64,000 nucleotides of DNA. Source: Solea solea. Lineage: Eukaryota > Chordata > Actinopteri > Pleuronectiformes > Soleidae. The position numbers and the translations under genes were made by a program. The stretch's first letter is position 1, and each line of letters opens with the position of its first letter. The notes beneath the pieces were generated by a model. It was not told the origin of the DNA. It saw only the letters and a list, made by a program, of their open reading frames with translations, and did no database searches. The stretch lies in contig NC_081144.1 in NCBI RefSeq assembly GCF_958295425.1, positions 10,539,186 to 10,603,185 on the forward strand. The letters are read 5' to 3'. Shown here piece by piece: positions 50,244 through 62,415 of this stretch.

Positions 50244-51257
50244 TCAGGCCGGTCTACATTCCAACATTTTCTTGAAGGCTTTCCTGAAGCTGTCATCAAG
50301 GAAAGCATAGAGGAACGGATTGAGGCAGGAGTTGGCGTAACTCAGGCTTACTATGAAGTAGGAAATCCTGATCAGCAGCGGCGTCGTTCTCAGATCCGTC
50401 GTCAGAGCCACAATGGTGCTGAGGTGGAAAGGGGTCCAACAGAACAAGCAAACAGCCAAGACTATAAACACCATGATAGTGACTTTTTTCTTGGCTTTGT
50501 CCAGTGCCTTGGCATTGCTGTTGAGCCGCATGTTCCTCAGCTTATAAAGCATCATGGTGTATAAGATACAAATGGTTGACACTGGGATGGCAAAGCCCAA
50601 GATTAGTGTGTAGATCCGGCTAGCTTTGAACCATGAACTCTCAGGTGGGGGAAACATGAGGACACAGCGCTTTCTCTTATCATTCACAAAGACACCAGCA
50701 AACACAGTGAAAGGCATAACAATGAGTATGACAAGGATCCACACACACAATGAGATGATTTTGGCTGCTCGGTAGGTACGGTAAGGCATGCGCTTGGACC
50801 TTACTGTAGCCAAGACTACCAGGTAACGATCAATGCTCATCACGGTCAGAAAATAGATACTGGAGAAGATGTTGTAGTGGTCTATGCTGATGATGACCTT
50901 ACACAAAATCTCACCGAAAGGCCAGTCGTTCAGCAAATGCTCCGCTATGCTGATTGGCAGAACCAGTGTGAACAAGTCATCTGCAATGGCCAAGTTCAGG
51001 ATGAACATGTTGGTGACCGTTTTCATTTTTGGGGCTTTGAGGATCACATAGATGACGGCCGTGTTGCCCGTCAGTCCCACTGCACAGATTACAGAGTAGA
51101 TGACCGGAAAAATGACATAAAGGTCAACGTAGAAGTACATCTCAGAGGGAGGAAGAGTGCAGTTCAGGCCAGTATGGTTTCCAGACGTAAGGGAGTAGAA
51201 GTCCACAGAGTCGTTGCAGAATGGTGGGACACCGCTGGAGTTGGACACATTCTCCAT
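50244..51257 (-). CDS. npbwr2: Neuropeptide B/W receptor, type 2-like (class A GPCR)
   Basis: Intact single-exon reading frame of 337 residues, close to the usual 325-335 of NPBWR proteins. It has a 40-residue extracellular N-terminus with five N-glycosylation sequons (N3, N6, N15, N27, N32) and seven hydrophobic helices. Class A landmarks are all present: GxxGN at 61-65, LAIAD (D93), C119 paired with C198 for the extracellular disulfide, D126 at position 3.32, DRY at 143-145, CWTP at 273-276, NPFLY at 313-317, and a C-terminal C334 suitable for palmitoylation. Segments such as HYNIFSSIYFL and FKASRIYTL favour NPBWR2 over NPBWR1. The family binds neuropeptides B and W at the plasma membrane and couples mainly to Gi/o, lowering cAMP. 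The start ATG has A at -3 and G at +4. No other intact gene lies within 50 kb upstream in window coordinates. Fish may carry 2a and 2b copies; which one this is cannot be decided here. Confidence 0.95.
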   Translation of the reverse strand: MENVSNSSGVPPFCNDSVDFYSLTSGNHTGLNCTLPPSEMYFYVDLYVIFPVIYSVICAVGLTGNTAVIYVILKAPKMKTVTNMFILNLAIADDLFTLVLPISIAEHLLNDWPFGEILCKVIISIDHYNIFSSIYFLTVMSIDRYLVVLATVRSKRMPYRTYRAAKIISLCVWILVILIVMPFTVFAGVFVNDKRKRCVLMFPPPESSWFKASRIYTLILGFAIPVSTICILYTMMLYKLRNMRLNSNAKALDKAKKKVTIMVFIVLAVCLFCWTPFHLSTIVALTTDLRTTPLLIRISYFIVSLSYANSCLNPFLYAFLDDSFRKAFKKMLECRPA

Positions 51258-51699
51258 AGTTGAAAAGTCAGTGAGATGGAAATTGGCAAACTAAGAATCT
51301 ATGACACTCTAATGCATTTTTTTTTTTTTTCAATTTTAAGGAATTATTGTTTGGGATTTTGGAGAAACAAACATGTTTTGATTCCTTTTCAGACAACTTC
51401 ACACACAGGATTCAGGCAAGGTTTTAGCAACAAGCAGACTTAGATTATCCTCCATTACACCACTGAAGGGCAGAAATCAGTGTTTACAGTACCCAGGGTG
51501 CCAATCCAATGTCCACACGCAGGTCTATGAGATTGTGAGAGCACTCAAATTACAATTTTGCTGCTGCTTCAATTTCTGAAACAATAATTTAAAAATGACA
51601 AACATTGAAAACGGTTACCATGCTTTGCCACCGTCTCAGGAAAGTACAAATATAAGAATCTTGTTACACGGATTGTCTCAGAAGAAAATCTCACCCCAG
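51258..51699. other. Immediate upstream flank of npbwr2 (likely 5' UTR or intron)
   Basis: Contains a T14 run at 51318-51331 and no upstream in-frame coding extension. A 5' UTR or the end of a leader intron is expected here on the minus strand. Confidence 0.4.
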
Positions 51700-52562
51700 G
51701 AGAGTCCATCCGCGGTAAAACGAGGATGTGTTTAGTGTCTTTGTTTTGGAAACGCTCCAGACAACATGCCTCGCTTAACAGATGGCCAGTTCACAGCAGC
51801 TTCTGTTTGGTTGTTATTCAAATTCCACACTTGGCACTTTTATCTCCAGGGTTCATTTTATTTTTGGTCGTTTTTGAAGTCAGCGGGGGGAAAAAAAAAT
51901 CACATCTTATTTGCGTTTGTCCTCAGACATAACATCCTCTCGTTCTCCGTCCACTTCCGACTACTTAAAACGTGGTTTCACTGACTGACCGGTCCGAGAG
52001 AATGTTCATGATGGAAGTTAAGGTTTCGGTCAGTGTTTCTCTGCGCTTCCTGTGCGTTCTGGGGATGGTGCCATAGCTTTACGCACGAGTGACGCACCAC
52101 GAAATCTGGACAACACAGAAATGTGGACATCAATTAATCGCCCTGCACACATTTCAAACATCATTAGAGACAGAACACATGGTCTTCCGGTGACTAAATG
52201 CGCGTGCTTAACAACAGCAGCCATGCATCGATAAAAAAAACGGACTGAACTAATAAGAAAACCCGGAGTTTATTACCAATCAACAAATGTCAGACAAAAC
52301 CAGGAAACAATTACAAAATGTGTGTTTTAAATCTAGTTCAAATTCCTCAAACCTTTATTCTTGTATAACCATAATGACCCTAACAGGTGTAGGCAAATTT
52401 AACACGCATGTGTTGAATCGCTCGATGGCGAATTAATAAAGTATATCAAAAATATTGAAGTGTATAAAATGAGCTCAGGCAGGTTTACCATCCTCTGCGT
52501 CCTCGGCAAAGTCAGTCTCCTCCGGTCTTATCTCTGTGGAAGATGTGCCGTTTTTCAGCCTC

Positions 52563-52589
52563 CTCTCTCTCTCTCTCTCTCTCTCTCAC
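52563..52589. repeat. (CT)n microsatellite
   Basis: Uninterrupted CT dinucleotide run inside the CpG-richer zone upstream of npbwr2. Read on the gene's strand it is a GA tract, of the kind that can act as a promoter-proximal element. Confidence 0.9.
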
Positions 52590-52631
52590 ACCCTCAGACT
52601 GTTACTCCTGGAAAGCAGCCTCAATAACGTC

Positions 52632-52639
52632 TGACGTCA
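52632..52639. promoter_or_regulatory. Perfect CRE palindrome
   Basis: TGACGTCA, the full palindromic CREB/ATF consensus, 21 bp from a TATA-like motif and about 1.4 kb upstream of the npbwr2 start codon. An exact 8-mer is expected roughly once per 65 kb by chance, and less often in CpG-poor DNA, so position next to a TATA-like site is the main argument. Confidence 0.45.
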
Positions 52640-52660
52640 CGCCGAGATCCCCTTGTCAAT

Positions 52661-52669
52661 CATATATAG
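52661..52669. promoter_or_regulatory. TATA-like motif near CRE
   Basis: The string catatatag reads as ctatatatg on the minus strand, so it could serve either direction. On the plus strand the CRE lies 21 bp upstream. On the minus strand the CRE would fall near the start site. Confidence 0.25.
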
Positions 52670-52737
52670 TCCGGGAAGGGTCGTGCTGCCCGCTGAATCT
52701 CACTGCCCTCAAAATGTCCTCCTCATGTCAAGTTCTT

Positions 52738-52752
52738 CCCCCCCCCCCCCCC
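52738..52752. repeat. Poly-C run
   Basis: Fifteen consecutive C residues at the edge of the candidate promoter zone. It is a potential assembly or sequencing length error point. Confidence 0.85.
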
Positions 52753-53488
52753 TCTCTTCTTTTTCATGCTGCCTCTTGTGTACGTTTCTGTGGCACCAGG
52801 CACCAGTTTACTGAAATTACGTGTCCATCAAAATGTGCTGTAGCCTAGATATTTCTGAGATGAAGTACATTCCCTGATTTAGTTTCACATATAGCAATAA
52901 TAGTAATAAATATGAAGCAACTCATGCGAAAAGTGTCAAAAAATAACAACATCTTTATCGACAGAAGACTGCCTATTGAATTCCATCTTTATATAATCAA
53001 CATAATGTCCTCTTATGATTTTAAGTCATCAGGTGTGTCATCATAATGGGTGCAATGAATGTCTAAAGTCTGAGCCATGAAAATGACAGGGGTATTTTCC
53101 TGAAAAGTCATTTCTTTCACAATCTTGGTTTAGTTTGCTCAGGGCTTATGGAGTCCTCGTAACTTTCTTCTTCCATTTAGACTCATTCCTTTTTTTTCAG
53201 CACTAAAGTGGATTATGGGGGTGAAACCGGCCAAGGATCACAACTTTCATCTGGACTCAAGGAGAGGGAAAATACAATTTTACATGCTTGATATTCAGTA
53301 AACCCATCTTCTGTAATCCTCTTCTTGTCGCCATTTCTCCCCGTTCTCCTCACCCTAAGCTGCCAGCTTTCCACACTTTGATCCCGCACCTCAGCACAAT
53401 ATTTGAGTTTCACACTTTTCTCTCTCTTTCTCTCTTGACGTCACCTCTCCTTCAAGTTTCTTATATTTCTTAAATCTGAATCTAAATC
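52753..53488. other. Unassigned intergenic DNA
   Basis: Nothing recognised between the candidate promoter zone and the ATT microsatellite. Confidence 0.5.
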
Positions 53489-53497
53489 TTATTATTA

Positions 53498-53528
<31 letters not shown>

Positions 53529-53530
53529 AC
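53489..53530. repeat. (ATT)n microsatellite
   Basis: Thirteen or so att units with one interruption, abutting a tRNA-head repeat tail. Confidence 0.9.
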
Positions 53531-53539
53531 ATGCAAATA

Positions 53540-53587
53540 GTGACCCTCAGGTGGAGGATAAAGCAGCAGAAGATGATGGATGGATGC
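53540..53587 (+). repeat. tRNA-head dispersed repeat, short tail fragment
   Basis: gtgaccctcaggtggaggat then aaagcagcagaagatgatgg and (atgg)n. It directly follows an ATT microsatellite. Confidence 0.65.
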
Positions 53588-54821
53588 ACAGTGGGGTGCC
53601 AGATATTTGGCCCCCTGTGTTGTCCAGGGTTTGATTCCACCTTCCACGACTAGGGAAGAGAGTCCATCTCTTCAACTACTAATCTAGGCTCTAAGAAACC
53701 GAGAGAAGACGATGTCAAGGATGAAGAGGGAAAAAAGAATAAAGCTTCTTTTTGCATCCCTTGTTCTGCTATTGAGTCACTGAATACTTTTTGGGAAAAG
53801 ATGAATTTAATTTTGATTAAATGAAGCATAAAAAACCATATACGGTAAATGTATTCAGTAGCTGCTTATTAAAAGAGAAAAACTGATGCAGCTGAAATTT
53901 AATTTATCCATTAGTCATCATTTTACCACTGGGAACTTTATCTACCCTTGATTTCACAGAATTGGTCTTTAATGAAAACCAGAAACAGTTTGTGGAGACA
54001 TGAGATGCGCTATAATTCAAATAAAATCAAACCAAATATGACCAACATGGATTTAAAAAGCTCACAAGCTGCAGAACTTTTCTTCAAAAAGAGACATTTG
54101 TTCAAGTATTTTCCCAAAAGTCTAGCAACCAAATTAAGATAAGGGAAAGTTTCTAACATTAAGTATGATTTTTCATGCACAATTATTTAACAAGTGTGAC
54201 CAGTGCGTACTATTTTGTATTTTTCTTTTTAAAGGAATGTTGTGAACATAGTAAATTAAATGTAAAATCATCCGGCACATACATTCTCTGGCTGGCAGCT
54301 CCTTTTAAAATGAGATGCTTTACACAAGAAGGAAACCAGCAGTGTAGTTTTTATGTAAACATCTATTTACAAATTGCACTTTGTTGTCAAGTTTTGACTG
54401 AACTGCTGTTCTGGCAGACATACAGTATTAGCACTCATGCAGGCACTGATGTGTCTTTTAGGTATTCCATCCTATAAAGTGCTGCAATAATCAATACTAC
54501 CTGGGTCCCTTAAAAGCCATTGTGTGACTTCGATGTACACGCTATAGGCTGAGTGTTAAGCTGGCTGGAAGACAAGCAGGGTAAGACAGCGGGTTTGCAA
54601 GATGTGTAGTACATAAGTAAACATGTCCAATTCAAAAAGCAGCAAAGGGAAACACCTGTTGTATGTGGTACAGTGACTGCATGACTGATGGTACACACCT
54701 TGATCTTCTGCTTTAAGAAAAGGCCACGTGTGTGCGAATGGGGAGTGGGAGAAAAGACTGAGGACATTCATGGGGTCGAGTGAGAATGGCAGGCGTCTGA
54801 AGGGCCAAGGAAAGAAGTAAA
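53588..54821. other. Unassigned intergenic DNA
   Basis: Nothing recognised. Confidence 0.5.
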
Positions 54822-55058
54822 GTCCATCCATCCATTGTCTACCACTTCATCCTCCACATGGGGGGACATACAATGACCATTCACTCTCACACTCACACCT
54901 ATGGTTAATTTAGAGTGTCCAATTGACCTAATCCCCATATTGCATGTTGAGGGAGGAAACCAGAGAACCTGGAGAAAACCCATGCACACATGGGGAAAAC
55001 ATGCACACTCAATGCAGAAAGGCCTTTGTCCTGACTGGGCCTCAGACCTGGGTCATAA
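54822..55058 (-). repeat. tRNA-head dispersed repeat, minus orientation
   Basis: (ccat)n tail, tcatcctccacatgggggga, acacctatggttaatttaga, gtgtccaattgacctaatcc, gagggaggaaaccagagaac, acatggggaaaacatgcaca and a degraded head ending near ctcagacctgggtc. Nearly complete. Confidence 0.8.
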
Positions 55059-56230
55059 AGGTGAAAAGTAATAATAAATAAGAGAAAGACAGGCTCTGTA
55101 AAAACTCAGAACCTTGATCTGTCTGGTCTTTTGTTGAAGGCAGACAAAAGCAATGGCTTAGCTCTGAGCGACTGTGGTTTCAGCGATTCAACATACATAA
55201 CATCTCTTCCACCAAGCAAGGTCGTCTTTTCAGCATGCGGGGGTGTGGTATGTGCAAAATGGACAGCGAGGAAAACAAACAATTATTGACATTTATCTGA
55301 ACACCACACCAGACATTTAGGACAAGGCTAAGTTGTTCCACTAGCTGAAGACAAAACGACTGTTTGCCATAAACAAATCATCTTTCAACATTCATTTAAT
55401 CAGTCCCAATGAGCTCAGGTCTGCTATCCACGCTCTAATTTAGGGGTAGTGAGACCAAAAGTTTCTAAACTTGAACTTGTCTTTCTCTCTCTCTCTCTCT
55501 TTATCTATGGTTGCAAGCATCATAATCATCATCATCATCATCAGCACTCAACACAGATAACATCTGCAGCAAAATGCCCCAAGGATTTTTTTTTTTTAAT
55601 GATTCAGCTCTAGTCTGCTTAGCAACGGAGTACTTTGCTTCAGCCTCCGACTCCAGTGAGTTAAAGCACTCAACAAATAACTCAACCAGTAAAAGCCTAA
55701 TTTACAAATAAATGGTTGGCAAAGGCCTAATAAAGCAGCGTTCTTCCCTGTGACAGCCAATTAGACACACTTCTTATTACTGAGCAAACACAGTTAGCAT
55801 CAAAAGCCAAACAAATAAGGGCGAGCTTGTGGAACAGTGGTAGAGAGCAAAGCTTAGCAACAACAGAGTGACAACAGGACAGAGTCTTACATGCATCTAT
55901 TCATTTGATCATATGTCTTGTAAACTGACATGACCTCATTTCTAAGAAACACACTGATGAACTCTTGATAGATGCTGTTTTGTAATTATGCAATAATATT
56001 TAAAATTGTTTTATGTAGTTTTGTTTATTCTACCCTTTTCCTTAACCTTCTTTCCTGCCATGAGACATTAACAGTATTTGCCTCTTTTTGTGTTGCATTA
56101 TCAGTCTTTAAAAGTGTGCTTAAAGTTAAGTTAAGCCGTAGGAAATGCATACAATAACAATGCTTTTTATGTCTAGATAATTTGATAATTTGATTAAGAT
56201 AAAATAATCCTTTTTTTAGTCTCACAACTT
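55059..56230. other. Unassigned intergenic DNA
   Basis: Microsatellites at 55.5 kb only. Confidence 0.5.
55484..55544. repeat. (CT)n and (ATC)n microsatellites
   Basis: CT run at 55484-55502 and an atc/tca run at 55521-55544. Confidence 0.85.
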
Positions 56231-56417
56231 CTCTGCGTTCTCCAGTTTCCTCCCACACTCACAAAACATGCAATATGGGGATTAGGTCAATTGGACACTC
56301 TAAATTGACCATAGGTGTGACAGTGAATGGTCCGGCAATCTGCCTTTCACCATATGTCATTGTCACAGATTGGCACAGCGCCCCCTGCAACCCTCAGAAG
56401 ATGAATGAATGGATGGA
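56231..56417 (+). repeat. tRNA-head dispersed repeat, 3' two-thirds
   Basis: ctccagtttcctcccacact, acatgcaatatggggattag, ggacactctaaattgaccat, cacagattggcacagcgccc and the agatgaatgaatggatgg tail. Head missing. It lies 1.2 kb from an inverted copy. Confidence 0.8.
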
Positions 56418-59400
56418 AATATCAAATTGTCAAAATTGTAGTTCCAAAAAGTAGACAATCTTTGACAGCAATCTATCTGTTTTGCAAATAAGTAAACATA
56501 GATGTGCACAAACACAGACCTGTATGATTTGACACAGTGACCTCATGCATTATCGTGTGCCTATGATAGTGTTGCGTTGGGTAATAATGCAGTCTCTTCA
56601 GGTTTATAGATCTATTGGGGTTTGAAGACATTTTTTTCTGCTTCTCACATTCAATCAGTTAAAAATGCTTTTTGTTTTGATTAGATTACCAATTGTAATT
56701 CTGCTCCTGTTCTAGAGTTGCCATACCTCAGCAGACAAGCAGCTGCCTCCACTTCATCCTGCCACCCCCCATCACCTGATCCCTGCACTCCTGCCACTAA
56801 TTATCACATTAGTCCCTCAGTACATACACCAGCTCACCAGCCTTTGCCCTTTGTCTAAATGTCTTTATGCCTGATTTTATTCATGAGACTTCGCTTGCTG
56901 TCTTTGAATTGGTGTTTGTCGACATCCTCTAATGACCAATTATGTTGTATATTCGTGGTTGTTGCATTCCTAATTGCCATTAAAGGAACCACTGTGCTCA
57001 CCGAGTTGTAAGAAGACAACCTACCATCGTCATGAGATTGGGAGTGTTTTCTTCCCACTGAACCTCATGTCTCGACGCTTTATTTTTGATAGATGCATTT
57101 AGCTGGCTTTGTGAGGCAAACTGTTGCAGTAACAACTCACCAAATCAAATAAAAATGTGAAAATGGGACGAAGCGCTGGTGAGATAGAATTACGATAGAA
57201 ACTATAATGGGGATCAAGGGGTTACAGAGAAAGAATGACAGAGATACTGAAGCTGAGACAAAGTGAGGTGATGGAGAACTGATGGAAAGAAGTGGAAGAT
57301 GTGTGGCTGGAAGATACAGACATACACATCAGTTCTGGGAGTAAGAGCAATTTAACCTAAATAACACTACATTGATGTCAGCTTGGAAGGAAATTACTTA
57401 GGCGACCTAAATAAAGACACGCACGGCATCATCACAAGTAAGTTGTTCTTAACAGGAGGGTCAAATGCAGCGATCGTGAATATACTCGGGTAGCTCTGCA
57501 ATCTTTGCAGATGATGGACATTTTGTTTTCTGCTTGCAACCAGGGCTTGCTTGTTGTGATGGCACGCACAAACATGATCTATATACTGTGCTCCCGCCAA
57601 TGTCTCAAGGGCCCCACATTCACTCCTAAGAGAAACTGCAAAGTGATTAGGAAATTAAACTGAAGACTGTTTGCACTATGAGTCGTTTTGTGTGTGTTGT
57701 TGTTGTTGTTTTATCAACAACAAAATATCAGAAATAACATCCATTTCAAAACGGCAAAACATGATTTTGAAAAAGGACAAGAGAATTGCTCTAATGTAAG
57801 GCTGGGTGTCCGGCCTGGAACGATACTCCAAAATAAAATGATGTGAAGTGAGGGAGGTGAAAATGTTGTCATTTTGAGGTTAATATGACGTTGATTATCT
57901 CTCCAACATAAACAGAAGAAAACCCAAGCGAATCCCTGAAATGTCGTGCAGATGACTGGGAGATGAATAGTTGATGAAATATATTTTGCTGTCATTACGG
58001 ATCAAACTATTATGTGTGGATGTTTTTTATCTAATGAATCAGCTTCCTTTCCTGGTCAGATAAGCACCAATTTACACACAAATGGGCTCATCTATCACAC
58101 ATCAGCGTCCATTCATACTCTGAGGGACGGAAAACTCGGGAACAACAGACAAAAGCACAGAAAAAATAATAATAATAACAACCATTACATCAAAATACTG
58201 AACCTATTCAAAACAAATAGGGTTGGCTAAATTGCAGGTTTCTGTAATTCTGTAATCCCACGTTGATCCATTCAGCTGTAAAAACCCAAATTATCATCGC
58301 TAAGAAAATGTAAAATACGCCACTGTGGCCTTGCTCACACCGTTTGAGGTGATCAAGTAGAAAATTGGGACAGTGTCATAACAGCTGTTCTACGAGCAGT
58401 TTGTCACCATGAAATTCACATTTCTGTGTCTTTCATTTTCAGCATGCCACACATGACTGTAACAATGAGTTTACCGAAAAGCACACATTTACATATGTAT
58501 TGCTTTATTTGTTAAGTGCAGCACATGGCGGTGAACAGCAGTATAAGTATAATAATATGTGTATCAGTTCCATCAGTGACAGTTTTAAAGGCGTGGGTGT
58601 TGATGTCAATCTCCTAAAACAATATAGTGCTTTAAATGTCTTCAAAAAGGGTTATATTACAGTTGATCTACCTGAGAAAATGGTACAAACTAGTAGAACT
58701 TTGACAGTTTAAAAAGTTTGTTTTTCTTTCTCACAAAGTAAGTTGACATACCTTTAAAAAAAAAAAATCCATGACAACAAAGGAAGAAACAGCTTCTTCA
58801 ATGAGACCTTGAGTTTGAATGAATAGCACAGATCTAGTATAACAAAGCTTTTAGGATAAACAAATGCCCATTTTAAAAACGACTGGTTGTTGTCCCTGGT
58901 TGTTAGCAAGAATTTATAGAAAAAAAAAATCACAGAGAACGTCTCTTCAAAACGTTGTGAACACATTATGTGGAAGTATTCTGTTACATCCCATGTGCCA
59001 GGATCATTTGTGACCATTATACGTTTATGCAAAGTTTTGAGTCTGCACAAAATGTTCCAATGTAAAGTTTTCCATGGTTTATAAAGTTGTATAAGTGTGT
59101 TTTTGGGAGACAAAGATGCTCATCCTTCTCCTTCCTCCTTTTTTCATGTACGCTATGATACAGCAAGCAAAGAACAACACCACGACGAAAAAAAAGAAGA
59201 AAAAAATAACACAAAGAGAGAGAAAATCTTCACAGATTTCCATTGTCTGTTTTCTTGCTATTCTTTTTGTCTGCCTGTCATGTGAGTTCTTTGTGATGAT
59301 TTGTCTTGATTGCTGTAAAGAATCCACAATGGTCATTTTATTATCTTTCATTTTAGGTGCATTGATGTTAATAATATAGTATATTGTCTTACAATACTGC

Positions 59401-59747
59401 ACCCTTGAAAACAGTGATTTGTGATATCTCAGGAGTAGGTTTGTGTATAGTCCTTTAGCCCAGTGCTACCGGTTGATTCAATATAAAAGTTAAGTCGATT
59501 TGCGGGCAACGCTGCGCAGTGTCTGCTTCATTAAACGTTTACACATAAATATCTCTGTAAACATTGTACAGATTAGAGGAGAGCTGGAGCGTCGGGGGCG
59601 GATGGAAGTGGCTGGTGTCGTCAATTCTCTTCACATGTACCCTGTGTACCTTCCTGTGTCACGGTGGTTCAGTCTGTTACAATTGTTTTGTGAAGCAAAG
59701 CAGACAGTAATTAAAACTAAATGCAGGTCTGAGTCTCTCTCTTGAGC
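56418..59747. other. Unassigned intergenic DNA, 3.3 kb
   Basis: No repeat family or gene recognised. Frames of 90-120 codons at 58.7-59.4 kb overlap on both strands, include A/T homopolymers and have no domain. Confidence 0.5.
57693..57711. repeat. (GTT)n microsatellite
   Basis: gttgttgttgttgtt run. Confidence 0.8.
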
Positions 59748-59771
59748 ATGTGTGTGTGTGTGTGTGTGTGT
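59748..59771. repeat. (GT)n microsatellite
   Basis: Eleven to twelve GT units. Confidence 0.9.
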
Positions 59772-62415
59772 TAAAAGAAACATTTAAGGCCAATGAGAGA
59801 GAATTAGGGTTAATGATGGCGTACAAGTAAACCTTTTACGTCAGTTAAGGATGTGAACGGTGTGATACAGCTAAATATAGTTTGAAGTTCAGAGAATGAC
59901 GAGATTTTCTTAGGTTTAGAGAAACCATCCCATAACTAAAGTCACTGTGGAGGATATGAGCAACAGTCGTTTGATGTTTCTGTGCCTACACTGAGCGTGG
60001 ACATTTTGTGCATTTTAAAATCTTGCAAATGAAACTTGCCACAAATGACACTCATTCTACCCCTCTAACCATATTCCATCTCTGTTCTTGTTTTAACATC
60101 TTCTTATCTTTCATCCTGCACTGTCCCTCTTGTTTCTTTTCTTCATATCTGCTCCAACTCCCTTGCATCCTGCATGTCAGAGTGATTAGCCTCATCTGTC
60201 CCGTTGCTTGGTAACCCAACTAATGACAGTCAGCTAATTATGCTAAACACCCTGGTCCAGCTGTCCACAAGGAAAGGAGAGAAAAAAAAAAGTGGTGATG
60301 CGTGTAAGATTGCTGTGAGGCGACGCAAATCAACCTGTCACATTCAGTATTTGCTGTTATTTCAGATAAAATACTGAAATTTAACACATTACTTATCCGG
60401 CTCTGAATATGTGTTTTTGAATTATTTGCAAAAGATTACGAACGCGAAAAATAACACATCTGCTATATTGGTGTGCTGCCCGAGTGAGTCACACATAAAA
60501 CTCTCTCAGCTCTGCAAACACTGAGAACATGGACAATCCCATTCTACTGCTAATTCGCTGCCGGGTGGAGAAATGGATCCTTCATGGATAAATAAGTTAA
60601 CTCCAATTTGCTCTGTCTGGCCTTAGTTTGTTGTATTATTCACGTCTGCTGAAGTTTGTACTTCGTAGCAGACACGAATACTTACTAATAGTTTCTTTGT
60701 GAATATATGTGTACTTGATTTTTTACTTTTTTTGAAAAATGAATTCCAGTTTTGGTCAGTAAAGCACAGGTTATCAGCTTCAGGTCAGGCTCAGTTTGTA
60801 CTGGGTTCAGACAGTCAAACTGCAATCTGTACTCCAACACATTTAAATATTTGAAATGTTGTACATTTAAAACAATGTTTTGATTGAATTGATACAAAGC
60901 CACTAAATGAGCCAGCAGTAGACCAGCAGCTGCTGCATCTAAACATAACACAACATAACACATTTGAACTGAATTATGGCGGCAGCATTGGATTTAAAAC
61001 TCGTTTTAAACTGTTAAATCACTGTTGTGGGTAGTTTAAAAAGCAACAGAATTTTAGCTTTCAGTCAGAAAATGCTGTCTTATGGCCACGTTATTTTCAA
61101 TTCAATTAATGGTTATTTGGATTTAGCATAATGCTAATTTCCATCCGTAGTCCCAGACATAATTTTGCTTTTTGATAAAAGTCACAGAGGGGTGGTTGGG
61201 CAATTCCATTCCTACTTTTAAAGTACTTATAAATTGTTTAAAATGTGCATATTGATGCAAATGTGAGATGACTATTTAAGAGACTGACGTAATAACACCT
61301 GTAGATTGTGTTAGATGAGCAGTAAATAATTAAAATGTTCTTCATATCCTTGCTGCCAGCCTTGTTTCCCATGAGGGTGAGCGTCCATGTCTCATGCTGG
61401 CAGCATTGACTATGTATTAGTATCTCATACAACCATACTTCATTAACTATCACTTTAGAAAAACAACTCATTTAGCAGATATCTTGCTATAGTATAGGTT
61501 ATCAGATAATTGATGGAAAAGATGTTTTAAATCTTTTTGGGACTGGGTTTGACAATCATAGGGGACATTGACAGACAGATGGTTCATCCAATCATGTGCC
61601 AAGTATATAATTTTTTTTAAATTTATAAATATGCCTATTTCCAATAAATCCTTCAAAAATGGTTTAGTGTAAAAAGCAATCTCTTGCCTCAAGTTTATTT
61701 CTACTATGGCAAATGTCTGCTGTGAAAAGACATATTCAAGTCCTCTCTCTTTTTTAAATGGTTTTGCAATTTGCCTTATAGCCAAGCTCTTTGACATGCA
61801 GACATAGCAGTGACTCAGTCTGATCTAATGTAACTTGCATATGCAAGATGGGATTGAATCCTCCGGCCAAAAGCTAGCATCTGTAAGTTATCCAGCCTTT
61901 ACATTCATTTTCTTTTTCTATTTCTATTTCACGTGGCACGGATCTGTGCTGCAGGTGCACCCATGGTAATTTGCCATGGGGATAGTACTCAACTCCTTAT
62001 ATGGACATCCTGGGGATGTATGTTAATAGGTCACATATTCAGGCTTCTTATGTGTTGTTAACTCTTTTTTAGTAGTGATATAAAGTAGCAATACTTATGC
62101 AGAACTCACAAAATAGACAGTGTTTTGCTTTCTTTTTGATCATTAAAATGAGCCAAGTGAACTTTGAATTTTGACGTATTTCCAAATTTCACAAATTTGA
62201 ACATTTTGATTGTTTATATAATTGGTAAAAATGATTTTTCTCCCCGTCAGAATGCCTAGGTAGCGCTGAAAAAAACGATATAAGGCACTCTATATTGCTA
62301 TTTATACCCTCTATATATACTATATGTTTAAAAATGCCAAAAATGCCAAAATGCTCTGTTTTCTAAGGGTTAACAAATGTCTCCAAGACCATTGTGATGG
62401 TACATCAACTTACAG
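59772..62415. other. Unassigned intergenic DNA upstream of the candidate exon
   Basis: A 109-codon AT-rich minus-strand frame at 61468-61797 (many K, I, L, F) has no clear domain; a LINE-like origin crossed my mind but no motif supports it. If the 62.4 kb exon is real, part of this would be its last intron. Confidence 0.4.

Larger units (their letters stand above)
51700..52700. promoter_or_regulatory. CpG-richer candidate promoter zone upstream of npbwr2
   Basis: CG dinucleotides are visibly denser here than in the surrounding AT-rich DNA (for example around 51712-51725, 51940-52000, 52045-52105, 52620-52680). The zone starts 440 bp upstream of the receptor ATG. It contains a CT microsatellite, a perfect CRE and a TATA-like motif near its far edge. 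A non-coding first exon for the minus-strand receptor gene would fit, but no splice donor could be fixed by eye. A divergent plus-strand transcript is equally possible. Confidence 0.4.

Noticed and set aside
50877..51263. 128-codon plus-strand frame over the receptor gene
   Set aside because: Antisense shadow of the conserved NPBWR coding sequence.
58754..59402. Overlapping 94-119-codon frames on both strands
   Set aside because: Contain A/T homopolymers, no domain, no exon signals.
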